The notes under the pieces were generated by a model. It saw nothing but the letters and a program-made list of their open reading frames with translations. It was not told the origin of the DNA and did not search any database. A DNA stretch of 38,393 nt. Source: Bacteroides sp. CAG:530 (GTDB lineage: Bacteria > Bacteroidota > Bacteroidia > Bacteroidales > Bacteroidaceae). The translations under genes were made by a program, and so were the position numbers. The stretch spans positions 1 through 38,393 of the forward strand of contig FR881214.1 of NCBI GenBank assembly GCA_000434735.1, in the 5' to 3' direction. Shown in pieces: positions 16,181 through 25,262 of this stretch; the stretch's first letter is position 1; the number at the start of each line of letters is the position of its first letter.

Positions 16181-17980
16181 TTAGAATGACAATCCGTCTA
16201 CCCATCCCGGATTTTGAGTAAGATTATTGTTGAGCGAACGTTCGTTGATAGGAATAGGATATAGATAATCTCGTACTTCGTCGAACTTGGTTCGGGCTAT
16301 GTTTTTATGATAGTCTAAGTATCCTTTATCTTTATCGCTAAGCAAGATGTCAGTTCCTATCTTGTACACTAACACTCCAGCGCCGGCAGATGGTTTTGCT
16401 TCGCCTTCGTTATAGAGAATGATGTCGGCTTTTCCGTTGCCAGAGAGGTCGTACGATCCGCTTCCGGGAAAATACATTCCGCGGATGGACTGATTAAGGC
16501 AGTAGCCTGCTTTCCAACGTACCAAGTCGTTATAGCGGAATCCTTCTTGTGTAAGCTCGATGGCGCGTTCACGGCGTATCTCCAGAATAACGCCTTTATT
16601 AGCTCCGGTTACATTGGTGAATCCGGTTTCTGCGTCCGACAGGTATCTGTCTGGGTTGGCGTTAGCTTTTGCCATATTCAAGCCGGGCATTCCTACACGC
16701 TGACGAATCTTGTTTACTGATTTATCCAAGTCGTCTTGTGTCAGAGTTCCGAGTTCGGCTTTTGCTTCGGCATAATTCAATAATACTTCTGCGTATCTAT
16801 ATACAGGCAAGTCGCAAGTAGAGCGGTCGTTACGGTCTACGTTGCCGCCCGATGCTGTAGGCTCTTGCACAAACTTGATAGGCTGATATCCGGTAACGCT
16901 TACCGATAAGTCGGGAGCCAATATCTTAGTAGTACCTATTCTTGTATATCCCGGAGTACGGATGCTTTGTGCCAAGCGTGGGTCTCTGTCTTTAACCTCG
17001 TCGGTGAAAGTCATTGTTTGCCATCCTTCTTGGTCGGTAAATGCGGAGCCGTCTTTTTTAAGATACATGTTTACCATTTTTCTGGTAAGTCCAGGGCGAC
17101 CTTGTGTAGGTACAATGGTATGTGCCGTGGCGTTGTGATAGATATTCAATCCGTAGTCGAACTTGATGGCGAAGATATACTCGTCGGGATTTGCGTTTTC
17201 TTCGGCGAAGAGAGTAAGATAATCGTTGTCGGGATGTCCGGTGGTATATAGTTTATATTCTCCTCTGTTCATCAGCGTCTCGGCAGCGTCGGCTGCTTGC
17301 TGCAGATAGTAAGTATAGTCACCGTCTACTTTTGTTTCGTGATATTTGCGGTAAGTACCTTCGTACAGGCAGAAACGCGATTTCAGTGCCAACGCCGCAC
17401 CTTTTGTTACTCGGTACGGACTGCTCTTCTCATCAGCTTTAGCCGGAAGATTCTCTATGGCATAGTCTATATCTTCTATCATGTGAGTCATTACCAGTTG
17501 ACGTGAGTCGCGTGCTTTATAAAGTGCGTCATCGTCCGACCCCAATTCTACGTCGTACCAAGGCACATCGCCAAAGCGTTTTATCTTTTCAAAATAGAAG
17601 AACGCTCTGAAGAAACGTGCTACGGCATTATATTTTATGGCGGCGTTAGCGTCGCTGCACTGACTTGTATATGCCAGCAGGGTATTTATTTTTCGTAAGT
17701 CGCCCCACGACCATCCGCCTCCCGATGCCGGAACGATACGTTTGGTTCCGCCAAGCATTTCATCGGATAGGGTTTGTTGTACATACAAGTCGCTTTGGTT
17801 ATCGTATGGCGATTTATCCAATAAGTTATTGTAGAAAGTATTGCTGAACATTTGCAAGTCTGTCTCGGTCTTGAAGTAATCCGATTGTGAAATCTGGCTT
17901 TTGGGCTGCAAGTCTAGCAGATTGTCACAACTTGACAGTACGGTGAGCATTGATATTGCTCCTATTATAATTCGTTTCAT
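16181..17980 (-). CDS. SusD/RagB-family nutrient-binding lipoprotein
   Basis: This 599-aa surface lipoprotein is the lid of a SusCD import complex. It has a signal peptide with lipobox LSSC (Cys18), the N-terminal region (ADYFKTETDLQMFSN-like), TPR-like helices with RAFFYFEKIKRFGDVPWYD (about 125-145), and the C-terminal SusD signature stretches VYRYAEVLLNYAEAKAELG, INKIRQRVGMP-like, RRERAIELTQEGFRYNDLVRW and LYPIPINE. It lies 21 nt after susC. Confidence 0.95.
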   Translation of the reverse strand: MKRIIIGAISMLTVLSSCDNLLDLQPKSQISQSDYFKTETDLQMFSNTFYNNLLDKSPYDNQSDLYVQQTLSDEMLGGTKRIVPASGGGWSWGDLRKINTLLAYTSQCSDANAAIKYNAVARFFRAFFYFEKIKRFGDVPWYDVELGSDDDALYKARDSRQLVMTHMIEDIDYAIENLPAKADEKSSPYRVTKGAALALKSRFCLYEGTYRKYHETKVDGDYTYYLQQAADAAETLMNRGEYKLYTTGHPDNDYLTLFAEENANPDEYIFAIKFDYGLNIYHNATAHTIVPTQGRPGLTRKMVNMYLKKDGSAFTDQEGWQTMTFTDEVKDRDPRLAQSIRTPGYTRIGTTKILAPDLSVSVTGYQPIKFVQEPTASGGNVDRNDRSTCDLPVYRYAEVLLNYAEAKAELGTLTQDDLDKSVNKIRQRVGMPGLNMAKANANPDRYLSDAETGFTNVTGANKGVILEIRRERAIELTQEGFRYNDLVRWKAGYCLNQSIRGMYFPGSGSYDLSGNGKADIILYNEGEAKPSAGAGVLVYKIGTDILLSDKDKGYLDYHKNIARTKFDEVRDYLYPIPINERSLNNNLTQNPGWVDGLSF

Positions 17981-18001
17981 TGTTATTCTCTTTAGTTTTG
18001 A

Positions 18002-21000
18002 TTAAAAAGTAATGTCTACACCGAATGTGCAGGTTTTCTGCCACGGATAATAAGCGTTGTTGTCTACACCGCTGCTACGATTGAATGCGGCTTCCGGGTC
18101 AACGTATTTGGTATGCTTTTTCAGAGGCGACCAATAACAGAGGTTTTCTCCTGAGAAGTAAACTCGTATCTGGTCTATGCCGATTTTTTTTGTCAGACTA
18201 ACCGGTACGGTGTATCCTACGGTGAGGTTCTTAAGGCGCATATAGCGTATGTTCTGCAAGTATCGGTCGTTTACATAGCTCATAGGGCCAGAAGTGGCAG
18301 AGTATGCCATAGGACGTGTAAAGTACGCATCGGGGTTATCTTCAGCCCAAACGTCTTTCAAGAAATCTTTCTGCAGATAAGTAAGGTATGGGTAAGAGTA
18401 AGGTCCCCAGAATCCCATAGCCTGTCCGGTAGGATACCAATAATGGTTTCCGGTGCCCTGGAAGAATACAGAAGCGTCGAATCCTAACCAACGTACACTG
18501 GCGTTAATTCCGTATGAAAGGCTTGGCAGTGAATTGCCTAGTATTTTGCGGTCGCCCGGTTTGTCAACGGTATTGCTTCCGATGCCCAATATACCGTCAT
18601 TGTCTAAGTCTACAAACTTCAAGTCGCCTGCTTGCCATCCGCCAGTGATTCTTTTGTTGATGTAGCTCAAATCGACTTTTTTAGCGTATTCTTGTGCTTC
18701 TTCAGTGCTTTGGTATAATCCATCGGTAACGAATCCCCATATCTCGCCTATGCGCATACCTTCATAATACTTTTTGGCGAAAGTCTTGTCTTTGTTATCG
18801 TACTTGGTGATATGGCTTTGATAGTCGCTGAGGTTGAATCCGAGGCTATATTCCAACGGACTTCCGGCTACTGATATGCGGTCTCTCCATGTAAGCGACA
18901 GTTCATATCCTTTGGTTCTAAGGTCGGCGGTGTTCATCTGCGGAACGGTTGCTCCGTATACGGCAGGAAGTTCCACGCCATCGGTCAACATGTTTTTGGT
19001 GTTACGTACATATACGTCGGCTGTCAGGTTGAGGCGGTTATTAAGCATGGCCAAATCAAGACCTCCATCCCATTGTTCCGCTGTTTCCCAAGTAAGGTTA
19101 GAAGCTACCGGAGCACCTAGGGTAGAGTATTTAGCCATTGCACTACCTTCGTTGAACGAATAAGCACTGAAGTCGCTGATAGAAATCAGTCGCATATAAG
19201 TGTAGTACGAAGAAACGTTCTGGTTGCCCAAGCTACCGAATGATGCACGCAACTTCAAATTGTCTACAACATTACGCAACGGCTTGAAGAAATCTTCTTC
19301 AGAGATACGCCATCCTATAGAACCCGATGGGAATAATCCCCAGCGGTTGCCTTTAGCGAAACGAGATGTACCATCGTAGCGTCCGCTCACTTCAAACAGG
19401 TATCGTCCTTTATAATCGTAGTTTAATCGTCCGAAGAATCCCATCAAGGCATATTCGTTCTGTCCACCCGCTACTCCGGTAATAGTTTCACCTTCAGAGT
19501 TCTGTCCTACCAGGTTAAGGTCGTCAAGGGTAGTAGACGAAAGATTCTGTCCGTATGCACTTACGTTCTTTATTCTTAATGTTTCGTAGTTCAGACCGAT
19601 AACGCCAGTTAGGTGGTGTGCCTGACCGAATGTATTTTCGTAGTTAGCGAATGCGTTTGCCGAGTAATAATTTCGTGTATTAACCGATTCGTCCAATTGG
19701 TTTGCTCCGGCGCCTGTAGCGTAGACTCCCATTTCGGCATCCGGATATTCACGGAAATAAATATTGTTAGAACGGCTGGTGTTTCTGGTTTGATACAGTC
19801 TGTATGTAAAGTCGGCTGTAAGGCTAAGGCTCTTTATAGGAGTGATAACCAGTCTGGTAGTATTAGAAAAGTCGTTTGCACGATTTACGTTGCGGTGCGA
19901 TCCTTCTCCTAATATAATGTGTCGTCCGTTTCCTACCTTATAGTTAAGATACGGGGTACTGTAAAGCCATGATCCGTCAGGGTTCTTCATCGGGAAACAA
20001 GCCAACGCATGTCTTGATCCGTAGGCTAATGTGTTTTGTACACTGCCGTCGCCCTGAAATGTGTATTGAGAACCATAGAACGATGTGTTGTTGGTCAACT
20101 TTGCGTATTTGTTGATAGTGAAATCTATTTTAGAGCGCAGGTTATACTTGCGATAGATATCTGGATTCTCTTTCAAGATACCTTTCTGATAATCGTAAGC
20201 TCCCGAAACCAAGTATTTTACATCTTTGTTTCCGCCGCTGAGCGAAATGTTATGCTGCTGTGTGGGATGGTTGTCTCTATACTGCATGTGCCACCAGTCG
20301 TAGTTCCCATAGTATACCCACTGCTTACGTCCGTTTCTTTCTTCTTCTACTACCCATGGGCGGTCTGGATTCTCTGTCTTATCGTTTACACGAGCAAGCA
20401 ACTGCTGCATGTCGTGATCTGTATAGTTTACGTACAGTGTACCCGAATCGGCTTTCCAGAACTTATTGATAGTGTAAACCGACCAATATCCGGTTGTTTC
20501 ATAATCGGTAGAAGTTGTAGGTGCTTCCCATCCAAAACGTCCGCTATATCTAACTGTTGCTTTTCCTTTTTGTTCGTTACCCGATTTGGTAGTAACCAAT
20601 ATCACACCAAAGGCTGCTCGTGCACCGTATACTGCAGCTGCCGAAGCGTCTTTTATGACAGAAATAGACTCAACGTCGTTAGGGTTGATGCGGTTCAAGT
20701 CGCCTTCCGCTCCATCGATAAGAACTAGCGGACTGGCTCCGTTGATAGAAGTGGTACCACGCACGTTGATGCTTGGCGAACTGCCCGGCACACCCGACGA
20801 AGTGGTGATGTTAAGTCCGGCTACCGAACCTTGCAGCATATTAGTTAGTGAGTGCGAAGCTCTGTCTATAAGCGATTTGCTTTCTACGGTAGAGACGGCT
20901 CCGGTAAGATTTACTTTTTTCTGAGTACCATAACCTACCACAACGGTCTCGCCCAGCACTACGGCATCTTCGGCCATGTATACTTTGATATTATTCTGTG

Positions 21001-21268
21001 AAGGCGATACCTTTATATTCTGTGTTTGGTAGCCAATGTACGAGAATTCCAAAACAACGTTTTGGTTGGATACCTGCAGGCTGAATGAACCATCGTCGGA
21101 AGTGATAGTTCCGTTTTGTGCATTGCTGGTCCTTACTGTTACTCCTACGAGCGGTTCTTTCTGTTCATCGAATACTTTTCCGGATACGGTTCTGCTTTGC
21201 GCCGAAAGAGTGAATACACTCCCTACTATGAACACAATCAGAATAATGAAAGTCTTAATACTTTTCAT
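18002..21268 (-). CDS. SusC/RagA-family TonB-dependent outer-membrane transporter
   Basis: This 1088-aa transporter has a signal peptide ending near LSAQ (residue 24) and a carboxypeptidase-D-like N-terminal extension (about 26-105, with VSGKVFDEQKEPLVGVTV and FSYIGYQTQNI). Its plug domain (about 115-235) carries VVVGYGTQKK, VAGLNITTSSG, INVRGTTSI and ISVIKDASAAAVYGARAAFGVILVTTK. A roughly 850-residue beta-barrel ends in CTFGVDITF, with a C-terminal aromatic residue as expected. It lies 5 nt after the phosphoesterase gene. It imports a substrate across the outer membrane using TonB energy. Confidence 0.96.
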   Translation of the reverse strand: MKSIKTFIILIVFIVGSVFTLSAQSRTVSGKVFDEQKEPLVGVTVRTSNAQNGTITSDDGSFSLQVSNQNVVLEFSYIGYQTQNIKVSPSQNNIKVYMAEDAVVLGETVVVGYGTQKKVNLTGAVSTVESKSLIDRASHSLTNMLQGSVAGLNITTSSGVPGSSPSINVRGTTSINGASPLVLIDGAEGDLNRINPNDVESISVIKDASAAAVYGARAAFGVILVTTKSGNEQKGKATVRYSGRFGWEAPTTSTDYETTGYWSVYTINKFWKADSGTLYVNYTDHDMQQLLARVNDKTENPDRPWVVEEERNGRKQWVYYGNYDWWHMQYRDNHPTQQHNISLSGGNKDVKYLVSGAYDYQKGILKENPDIYRKYNLRSKIDFTINKYAKLTNNTSFYGSQYTFQGDGSVQNTLAYGSRHALACFPMKNPDGSWLYSTPYLNYKVGNGRHIILGEGSHRNVNRANDFSNTTRLVITPIKSLSLTADFTYRLYQTRNTSRSNNIYFREYPDAEMGVYATGAGANQLDESVNTRNYYSANAFANYENTFGQAHHLTGVIGLNYETLRIKNVSAYGQNLSSTTLDDLNLVGQNSEGETITGVAGGQNEYALMGFFGRLNYDYKGRYLFEVSGRYDGTSRFAKGNRWGLFPSGSIGWRISEEDFFKPLRNVVDNLKLRASFGSLGNQNVSSYYTYMRLISISDFSAYSFNEGSAMAKYSTLGAPVASNLTWETAEQWDGGLDLAMLNNRLNLTADVYVRNTKNMLTDGVELPAVYGATVPQMNTADLRTKGYELSLTWRDRISVAGSPLEYSLGFNLSDYQSHITKYDNKDKTFAKKYYEGMRIGEIWGFVTDGLYQSTEEAQEYAKKVDLSYINKRITGGWQAGDLKFVDLDNDGILGIGSNTVDKPGDRKILGNSLPSLSYGINASVRWLGFDASVFFQGTGNHYWYPTGQAMGFWGPYSYPYLTYLQKDFLKDVWAEDNPDAYFTRPMAYSATSGPMSYVNDRYLQNIRYMRLKNLTVGYTVPVSLTKKIGIDQIRVYFSGENLCYWSPLKKHTKYVDPEAAFNRSSGVDNNAYYPWQKTCTFGVDITF

Positions 21269-21273
21269 AAATC

Positions 21274-23259
21274 TCAGTTTGCTTTATAAGTGTCTATTGA
21301 AAATGCTTTAGGACGCTGCATGTTTTCTGTCCATGTATGTCCGAATTCGTCTTTTACAGTGATTGTTAAATCAGTGTCTGCATCTTTGGCTTTCACCTTG
21401 AAGAAGTGGGGAGCCTTTTCGGTAATGAAGGCTGGAGTCGATTTGAGATTTGCCGAGTTGAAGCGTTTAACCGATAGTGCTGCTATGTGCAACGGGTCGT
21501 ACGCCCATACTTCTTTCGGAGTAAGATTGTTTCCTTTCTCGTCGGTTATGGTCAGAGTCCAGCGTGGGTTCCAGTTCCATATATTTATAAGTATTTCGTT
21601 GTTAGAGTTTGCCGGATAAGCGTTTACATACTGCATGTATTTCTCTTTTACTGCATCAGGTACATTTGTAGGCATTGATGGAACATCGGCCATAGAGAAA
21701 TGAACATTATTCAAGTCGTAAGTGCGGAACTGATAATCTTCGTTACGTCCGGTAGTCTTATATATGCATTTAAAGTCTTTTCCGGCTATATCCCAGATGC
21801 CATATCCACCCGGTGCTCCGTCGAGGCTGATGTGTACGCCTGGAGTCAAATATCCCGACCACCACCAAGAAGCACAGATGGCTGCGGTGTTATGTTCGTA
21901 AAACTCATGTCCGCCGGTTACGGCATGTTGAGGCAGTACATTATAGTTTCTGTGGGTATGTCCGCTTACAAAGTGCACTTTATAGTCTTTCAGTATGCTG
22001 AACAACTGTGCGGTGTTAAGCTCGTCATGGTCGAGTGTAAATCCTTCTTTCTCTGAAGTAGCGAATACAGGAGCGTGCATCACTACAATCAGCGGAGTTT
22101 CTTTGTCAACGTAAGATAGGTCTTTAGCCAACCAATTGAGTTGCTCTGTAGAAATGCGAACCTCGTAGGCGCGCGAAGTGGTACCGTCGTATTTGCTGCA
22201 GTCTATATCGTCCATTACTACATAGTGTACCTTACCTATATTGAACGAATAATACAGCGGAGCTATATTGGTTCTGAATTTAGAGCCGGCTTCGAAATCG
22301 GAAGTAGCCTTATAGTCGAAGTCGTGGTTTCCTATAGTATGGAATATCTGTATGCCTTTTACCTGACTGTTCATGGTGTTCAGGTATTCAGGGATAGAAT
22401 ATTTATTGTTGTACCAATACAAATCCCAAGTCATATCGCCTAAAGTAATGGCGTACATCTTTTTGTTGGGGAAGCGATTTCTGTAGCTGTTGAAATCATC
22501 GGTGAAGTCTTTAAACTGATTATTGTCGTTAGTGCGGTTGGCCAAATGCATATCGCCCAAGAAGAACACCTTATAATCATCTTGGCCCGACACCTTATTA
22601 AGACTGAAGTCAATGCGTTCTGCGGTATCCGCATTACTTTTGTCTTTAAATGATTTGTAGAACAACGGTAGAATGCCATCGGATGCTACTTCGTAGTTTG
22701 CTGGAATCGAGATGAAAACATATCCGTTTTTTTTCTTCGATTTCAGCTGATATATACCTTGCTCGTTGGTAGTGGTGGTTTCTTCACCATCGGATACTAC
22801 CACACCTTTAATACCACCTTCTTCCGACGATACGATACCGTATGCAGTGGTACCCTTATCGAGAGTGAAGTCGAGTTTGTCTATAAGATTGATATAAATA
22901 CGTCCTTCAGATTTCTTGCGGTTATTTCGCTTTATAGAAATATTATAGTAACCGCTTTCGCAATCTTTTGGAATCTTTACGCTGAAATTATTAGCTTCTA
23001 TCTTAACTAACGGACAAATGTATGATATACCATTATCCGACTCTAAGATAAATGTGTCTGATTCTTTGAGCGATTGTCCTTCTGTGAGGCTGAAAGTGCA
23101 AATTCTTTCGCTCTTTGTAACTGTGGCTTGCTTTGGCAGGTCAATGCTTACATTGAATTCGTCTGCCGAGATTTCTGGACTGTTTTCATTGTTGCATGCA
23201 AACAATGGAAAGAATATGGCTATTACCAGCCATAATAAAAACTGTGTTGTTGTTCTCAT
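21274..23259 (-). CDS. Calcineurin-like phosphoesterase lipoprotein leading the SusCD operon
   Basis: This 661-aa exported metallophosphoesterase has a signal peptide with lipobox LFAC (Cys22), an Ig-like domain (about 30-130), a MetallophosN-type beta domain (about 138-195), and the catalytic domain. That domain has all metal motifs: DMH (236-238), GD (274-275), GNHD (310-313), His395 in VVMHAPVF, and GHTH (433-436). A MetallophosC-type C-terminal domain follows. I chose the ATG at 23259 because it gives a compact signal peptide; an in-frame ATG at 23289 adds ten polar residues. It probably removes phosphate from, or cuts a phosphodiester in, the substrate imported by the downstream SusCD. 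It could also act on a cell-envelope phosphate compound. Confidence 0.85.
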   Translation of the reverse strand: MRTTTQFLLWLVIAIFFPLFACNNENSPEISADEFNVSIDLPKQATVTKSERICTFSLTEGQSLKESDTFILESDNGISYICPLVKIEANNFSVKIPKDCESGYYNISIKRNNRKKSEGRIYINLIDKLDFTLDKGTTAYGIVSSEEGGIKGVVVSDGEETTTTNEQGIYQLKSKKKNGYVFISIPANYEVASDGILPLFYKSFKDKSNADTAERIDFSLNKVSGQDDYKVFFLGDMHLANRTNDNNQFKDFTDDFNSYRNRFPNKKMYAITLGDMTWDLYWYNNKYSIPEYLNTMNSQVKGIQIFHTIGNHDFDYKATSDFEAGSKFRTNIAPLYYSFNIGKVHYVVMDDIDCSKYDGTTSRAYEVRISTEQLNWLAKDLSYVDKETPLIVVMHAPVFATSEKEGFTLDHDELNTAQLFSILKDYKVHFVSGHTHRNYNVLPQHAVTGGHEFYEHNTAAICASWWWSGYLTPGVHISLDGAPGGYGIWDIAGKDFKCIYKTTGRNEDYQFRTYDLNNVHFSMADVPSMPTNVPDAVKEKYMQYVNAYPANSNNEILINIWNWNPRWTLTITDEKGNNLTPKEVWAYDPLHIAALSVKRFNSANLKSTPAFITEKAPHFFKVKAKDADTDLTITVKDEFGHTWTENMQRPKAFSIDTYKAN

Positions 23260-23314
23260 ATGAGTTAATAATTTGTCTTTTATGACCATATTAGGTTCTC
23301 TCTAAAATCTGGTG

Positions 23315-23322
23315 CAAAGAAA
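23315..23322 (-). promoter_or_regulatory. Weak candidate -7 element of the phosphoesterase operon
   Basis: The minus strand reads TTTCTTTG, one mismatch from TAnnTTTG, about 55 nt before the chosen start codon. A TTG lies 17 nt further upstream. No regulator gene is adjacent to this operon. Confidence 0.25.
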
Positions 23323-23409
23323 TACAGAGCACTTTTCATCAATAATGCATGCGTGTTACGTTTCTGTGAAGACTGATTATAGAACAAATTATATGGAGAT
23401 TCTGAAATT

Positions 23410-23526
23410 CTTTAATGAAAGTCGTCTTACTTCGACCGAAGTAAGCATGCGTATCGACCGATGTGAGCGTTCGTATCGACCGATGTGAACGTGCGTATCG
23501 GTCGAAGTAAGACGACTTCATTAAAG
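23410..23526. repeat. Nested repeat: three 22-nt tandem units inside ~30-bp inverted arms
   Basis: Outer arms at 23410-23439 and 23498-23526 are reverse complements except for one missing T. Between them are three 22-nt units starting ACCGAAGTAAGC (23435-23456), ACCGATGTGAGC (23457-23478) and ACCGATGTGAAC (23479-23500), each ending CGTATCG. The left arm also contains its own dyad CTTACTTCG-AC-CGAAGTAAG. The block is GC-richer than its AT-rich surroundings. It has no transposase, no unique spacers and no open frame, so it is a structured intergenic repeat and not a CRISPR array or an IS. Confidence 0.85.
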
Positions 23527-23589
23527 CTTTTAGTATACGGAGAAATGGAAAAGAATTAATAATTCCCGCTGCAAGAGGTTTATAATAAT

Positions 23590-23620
23590 AAAAAGAGGGT
23601 TCCGTAAAAACGAAACCCTC
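23590..23620 (-). terminator. Terminator of the ATPase-DUF4435-guaD operon
   Basis: GAGGGTTCCGT (23595-23605) pairs with ACGAAACCCTC (23610-23620) around an AAAA loop with one G-U. On the minus strand five T follow. It lies about 110 nt past the deaminase stop. Confidence 0.8.
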
Positions 23621-23728
23621 AATATTAATATATAAGTTATAAGTATTTAATGCTTTATGTTGTACAATAGGGAATATAACATAAGGCATTGAAAATAATA
23701 ATGAAAATAAGCTATAAAAACAATGATA

Positions 23729-24199
23729 TCAGTATTCCGTCTTATCATCTTTTTCCTTCCACATTCTGAATGCTTGCAGAGCTTCTTGACGCATAAGCGG
23801 CTCGGATGGGAGTCGGCGTCTGATGGGTGGAAGAGCTAATTCATCGTAAATGAATGAGTCGTCGAAGCCGATGTCTTTGGCATCGGCTTTTGTGTTGGCG
23901 TAATATATTTTATCAAGGTGTGCCCAGTATATTGCTCCTAAGCACATGGGGCATGGCTCGCAAGATGTGTAGATGTCGTAGCCGCTAAGGTCGAATGTGC
24001 CCAGCTTGGCTGCCGCTTGGCGGATGGCGTTTACTTCGGCGTGTGCGGTGGGGTCGTTGTTCGATGTTACTCTGTTAACTCCCGTAGCCAATATGTTTCC
24101 TGCTTTGTCGGCAATGACAGCCCCAAACGGACCTCCGTTATTGTTGACGTTGTCTATGGATAGCTCTATGGCTTTCTGCATCAGTTCTTTTTGTGTCAT
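23729..24199 (-). CDS. guaD: Guanine deaminase (GuaD-type nucleoside deaminase)
   Basis: This 156-aa cytidine-deaminase-fold enzyme probably converts guanine to xanthine. The zinc motif is HAEVNAI, followed by YTSCEPCPMCLGAIYWA, giving one His, two Cys and the catalytic Glu. The FGAVIADKAGNI, GFDDSFIYDEL and C-terminal EY stretches, and the 156-residue length, match from memory the Bacillus subtilis GuaD type better than TadA. I chose ATG 24199. An ATG at 24238 would add 13 unconserved residues and overlap the previous gene. It is third in a minus-strand operon after the ATPase and DUF4435 genes, 22 nt after the latter. Confidence 0.88.
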   Translation of the reverse strand: MTQKELMQKAIELSIDNVNNNGGPFGAVIADKAGNILATGVNRVTSNNDPTAHAEVNAIRQAAAKLGTFDLSGYDIYTSCEPCPMCLGAIYWAHLDKIYYANTKADAKDIGFDDSFIYDELALPPIRRRLPSEPLMRQEALQAFRMWKEKDDKTEY

Positions 24200-24221
24200 A
24201 ATATGTATAGATTGAGTGTTA

Positions 24222-25250
24222 TTACTTGGTATCATCATGATGTGAATCGGGCTGATGAATTATTTTCAGGAATGTTTCTATGTCTTTCTGTATGAGTTTA
24301 TACTGTGGCGATTCTTTATAATTCGTGTTTTTATGTATCACCTGTTCCACTCCCATCTGGCTACGCTGATAGGCGGTAAGCTCGTTCTGCAGTTGCGTTT
24401 TGTGCATGGCGAGTTGATAAATCTGCGCTTCGCGTTCACGGCGGAGGGTTGTGCATACAGGAATCAGCATTTTCATCACTACATTATCCATGATGTGATG
24501 TCCTTGTATATACATATAGGTGTTGTCGGGTGTTACTCCAAGTTTGGCGAATTCTTTTTTCATGCTCTCTATCTCGTCTAAGGCTTCGGCATGTCTATGC
24601 TCAAGTTCTTGTAACTTGCGACGCACTTTACGGCTCATTATGTTCAAGCTGTTTTCTGGATGATTAGTGCTAAATCGTTCCACTTTTACGAAAGAGCAGA
24701 AATCTAGCAGAGAGAACTCGCATAATATGTTTTTCCGGTAGAACCATACAGACCATATAAAAAGAGGATAAGCTATTTGCGAATACAGTTTCATGTATGC
24801 CGAAAAGTCTATCAAGGCATGGTCGTTAAGCGTAGCCATTACGCATACTTCGTGCAGACCTTCGGCGTAGCAGTGAAAGTTTTCTATGGCATACGCATAT
24901 GTCTGCATCACGTACGGACTCTCTATGATGTATCGCGAGGTGTGCGTGCGTCCTTGCAGCAGATAATCGTAATCGCTGTCTACACAAGCTATCATGTTTT
25001 CGCCCAACTTAGTTCCCAACTGATTCATCAGTACGGTTTTCTTGCCCTTGGCCAGAGAGCGTTTCGATGGAAGCATCACTTCGAAATATCGGGTGTCGTC
25101 TTCATATTCAGCCAGTAGGGAACGCCAAAAAGAGATATCGTCATAACTTTCCACGTATGCCACAATTTTTCTTTTTGCATGTTTGGGTTTTAAGTTATTG
25201 ACCGCCCCTATATAGAGTGAGGTCAGGTTTTCGGTCAGTCGTTTTCCCAT
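24222..25250 (-). CDS. DUF4435 protein with TOPRIM-like acidic motifs (AriB-like)
   Basis: This 342-aa protein belongs to the DUF4435 family. Its N-terminus has the acidic layout of a TOPRIM/OLD nuclease: Glu34 in IVAYVESYDDISFW, and Asp91 and Asp93 in MIACVDSDYDYLL. The middle is hydrophobic and aromatic (about 110-190), and the C-terminal half is helical with charged coiled-coil stretches. DUF4435 proteins paired with an ABC-type ATPase form the PARIS anti-phage system (AriA/AriB), in which the TOPRIM protein is the released nuclease effector. The pairing and order here (ATPase first, 12-nt gap) agree with that. A chromosomal housekeeping role cannot be excluded. Confidence 0.75.
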   Translation of the reverse strand: MGKRLTENLTSLYIGAVNNLKPKHAKRKIVAYVESYDDISFWRSLLAEYEDDTRYFEVMLPSKRSLAKGKKTVLMNQLGTKLGENMIACVDSDYDYLLQGRTHTSRYIIESPYVMQTYAYAIENFHCYAEGLHEVCVMATLNDHALIDFSAYMKLYSQIAYPLFIWSVWFYRKNILCEFSLLDFCSFVKVERFSTNHPENSLNIMSRKVRRKLQELEHRHAEALDEIESMKKEFAKLGVTPDNTYMYIQGHHIMDNVVMKMLIPVCTTLRREREAQIYQLAMHKTQLQNELTAYQRSQMGVEQVIHKNTNYKESPQYKLIQKDIETFLKIIHQPDSHHDDTK

Positions 25251-25262
25251 GGCGATACATTT

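Noticed and set aside
20036..20728. 230-aa plus-strand open frame inside the first susC
   Set aside because: It is antisense to a strongly supported SusC coding region, has low-complexity Val/Cys/Ser-rich translation, and has no promoter or domain.
23435..23500. 22-nt tandem repeats resembling a CRISPR array
   Set aside because: The units abut with no unique spacers, and no cas gene lies in the window.
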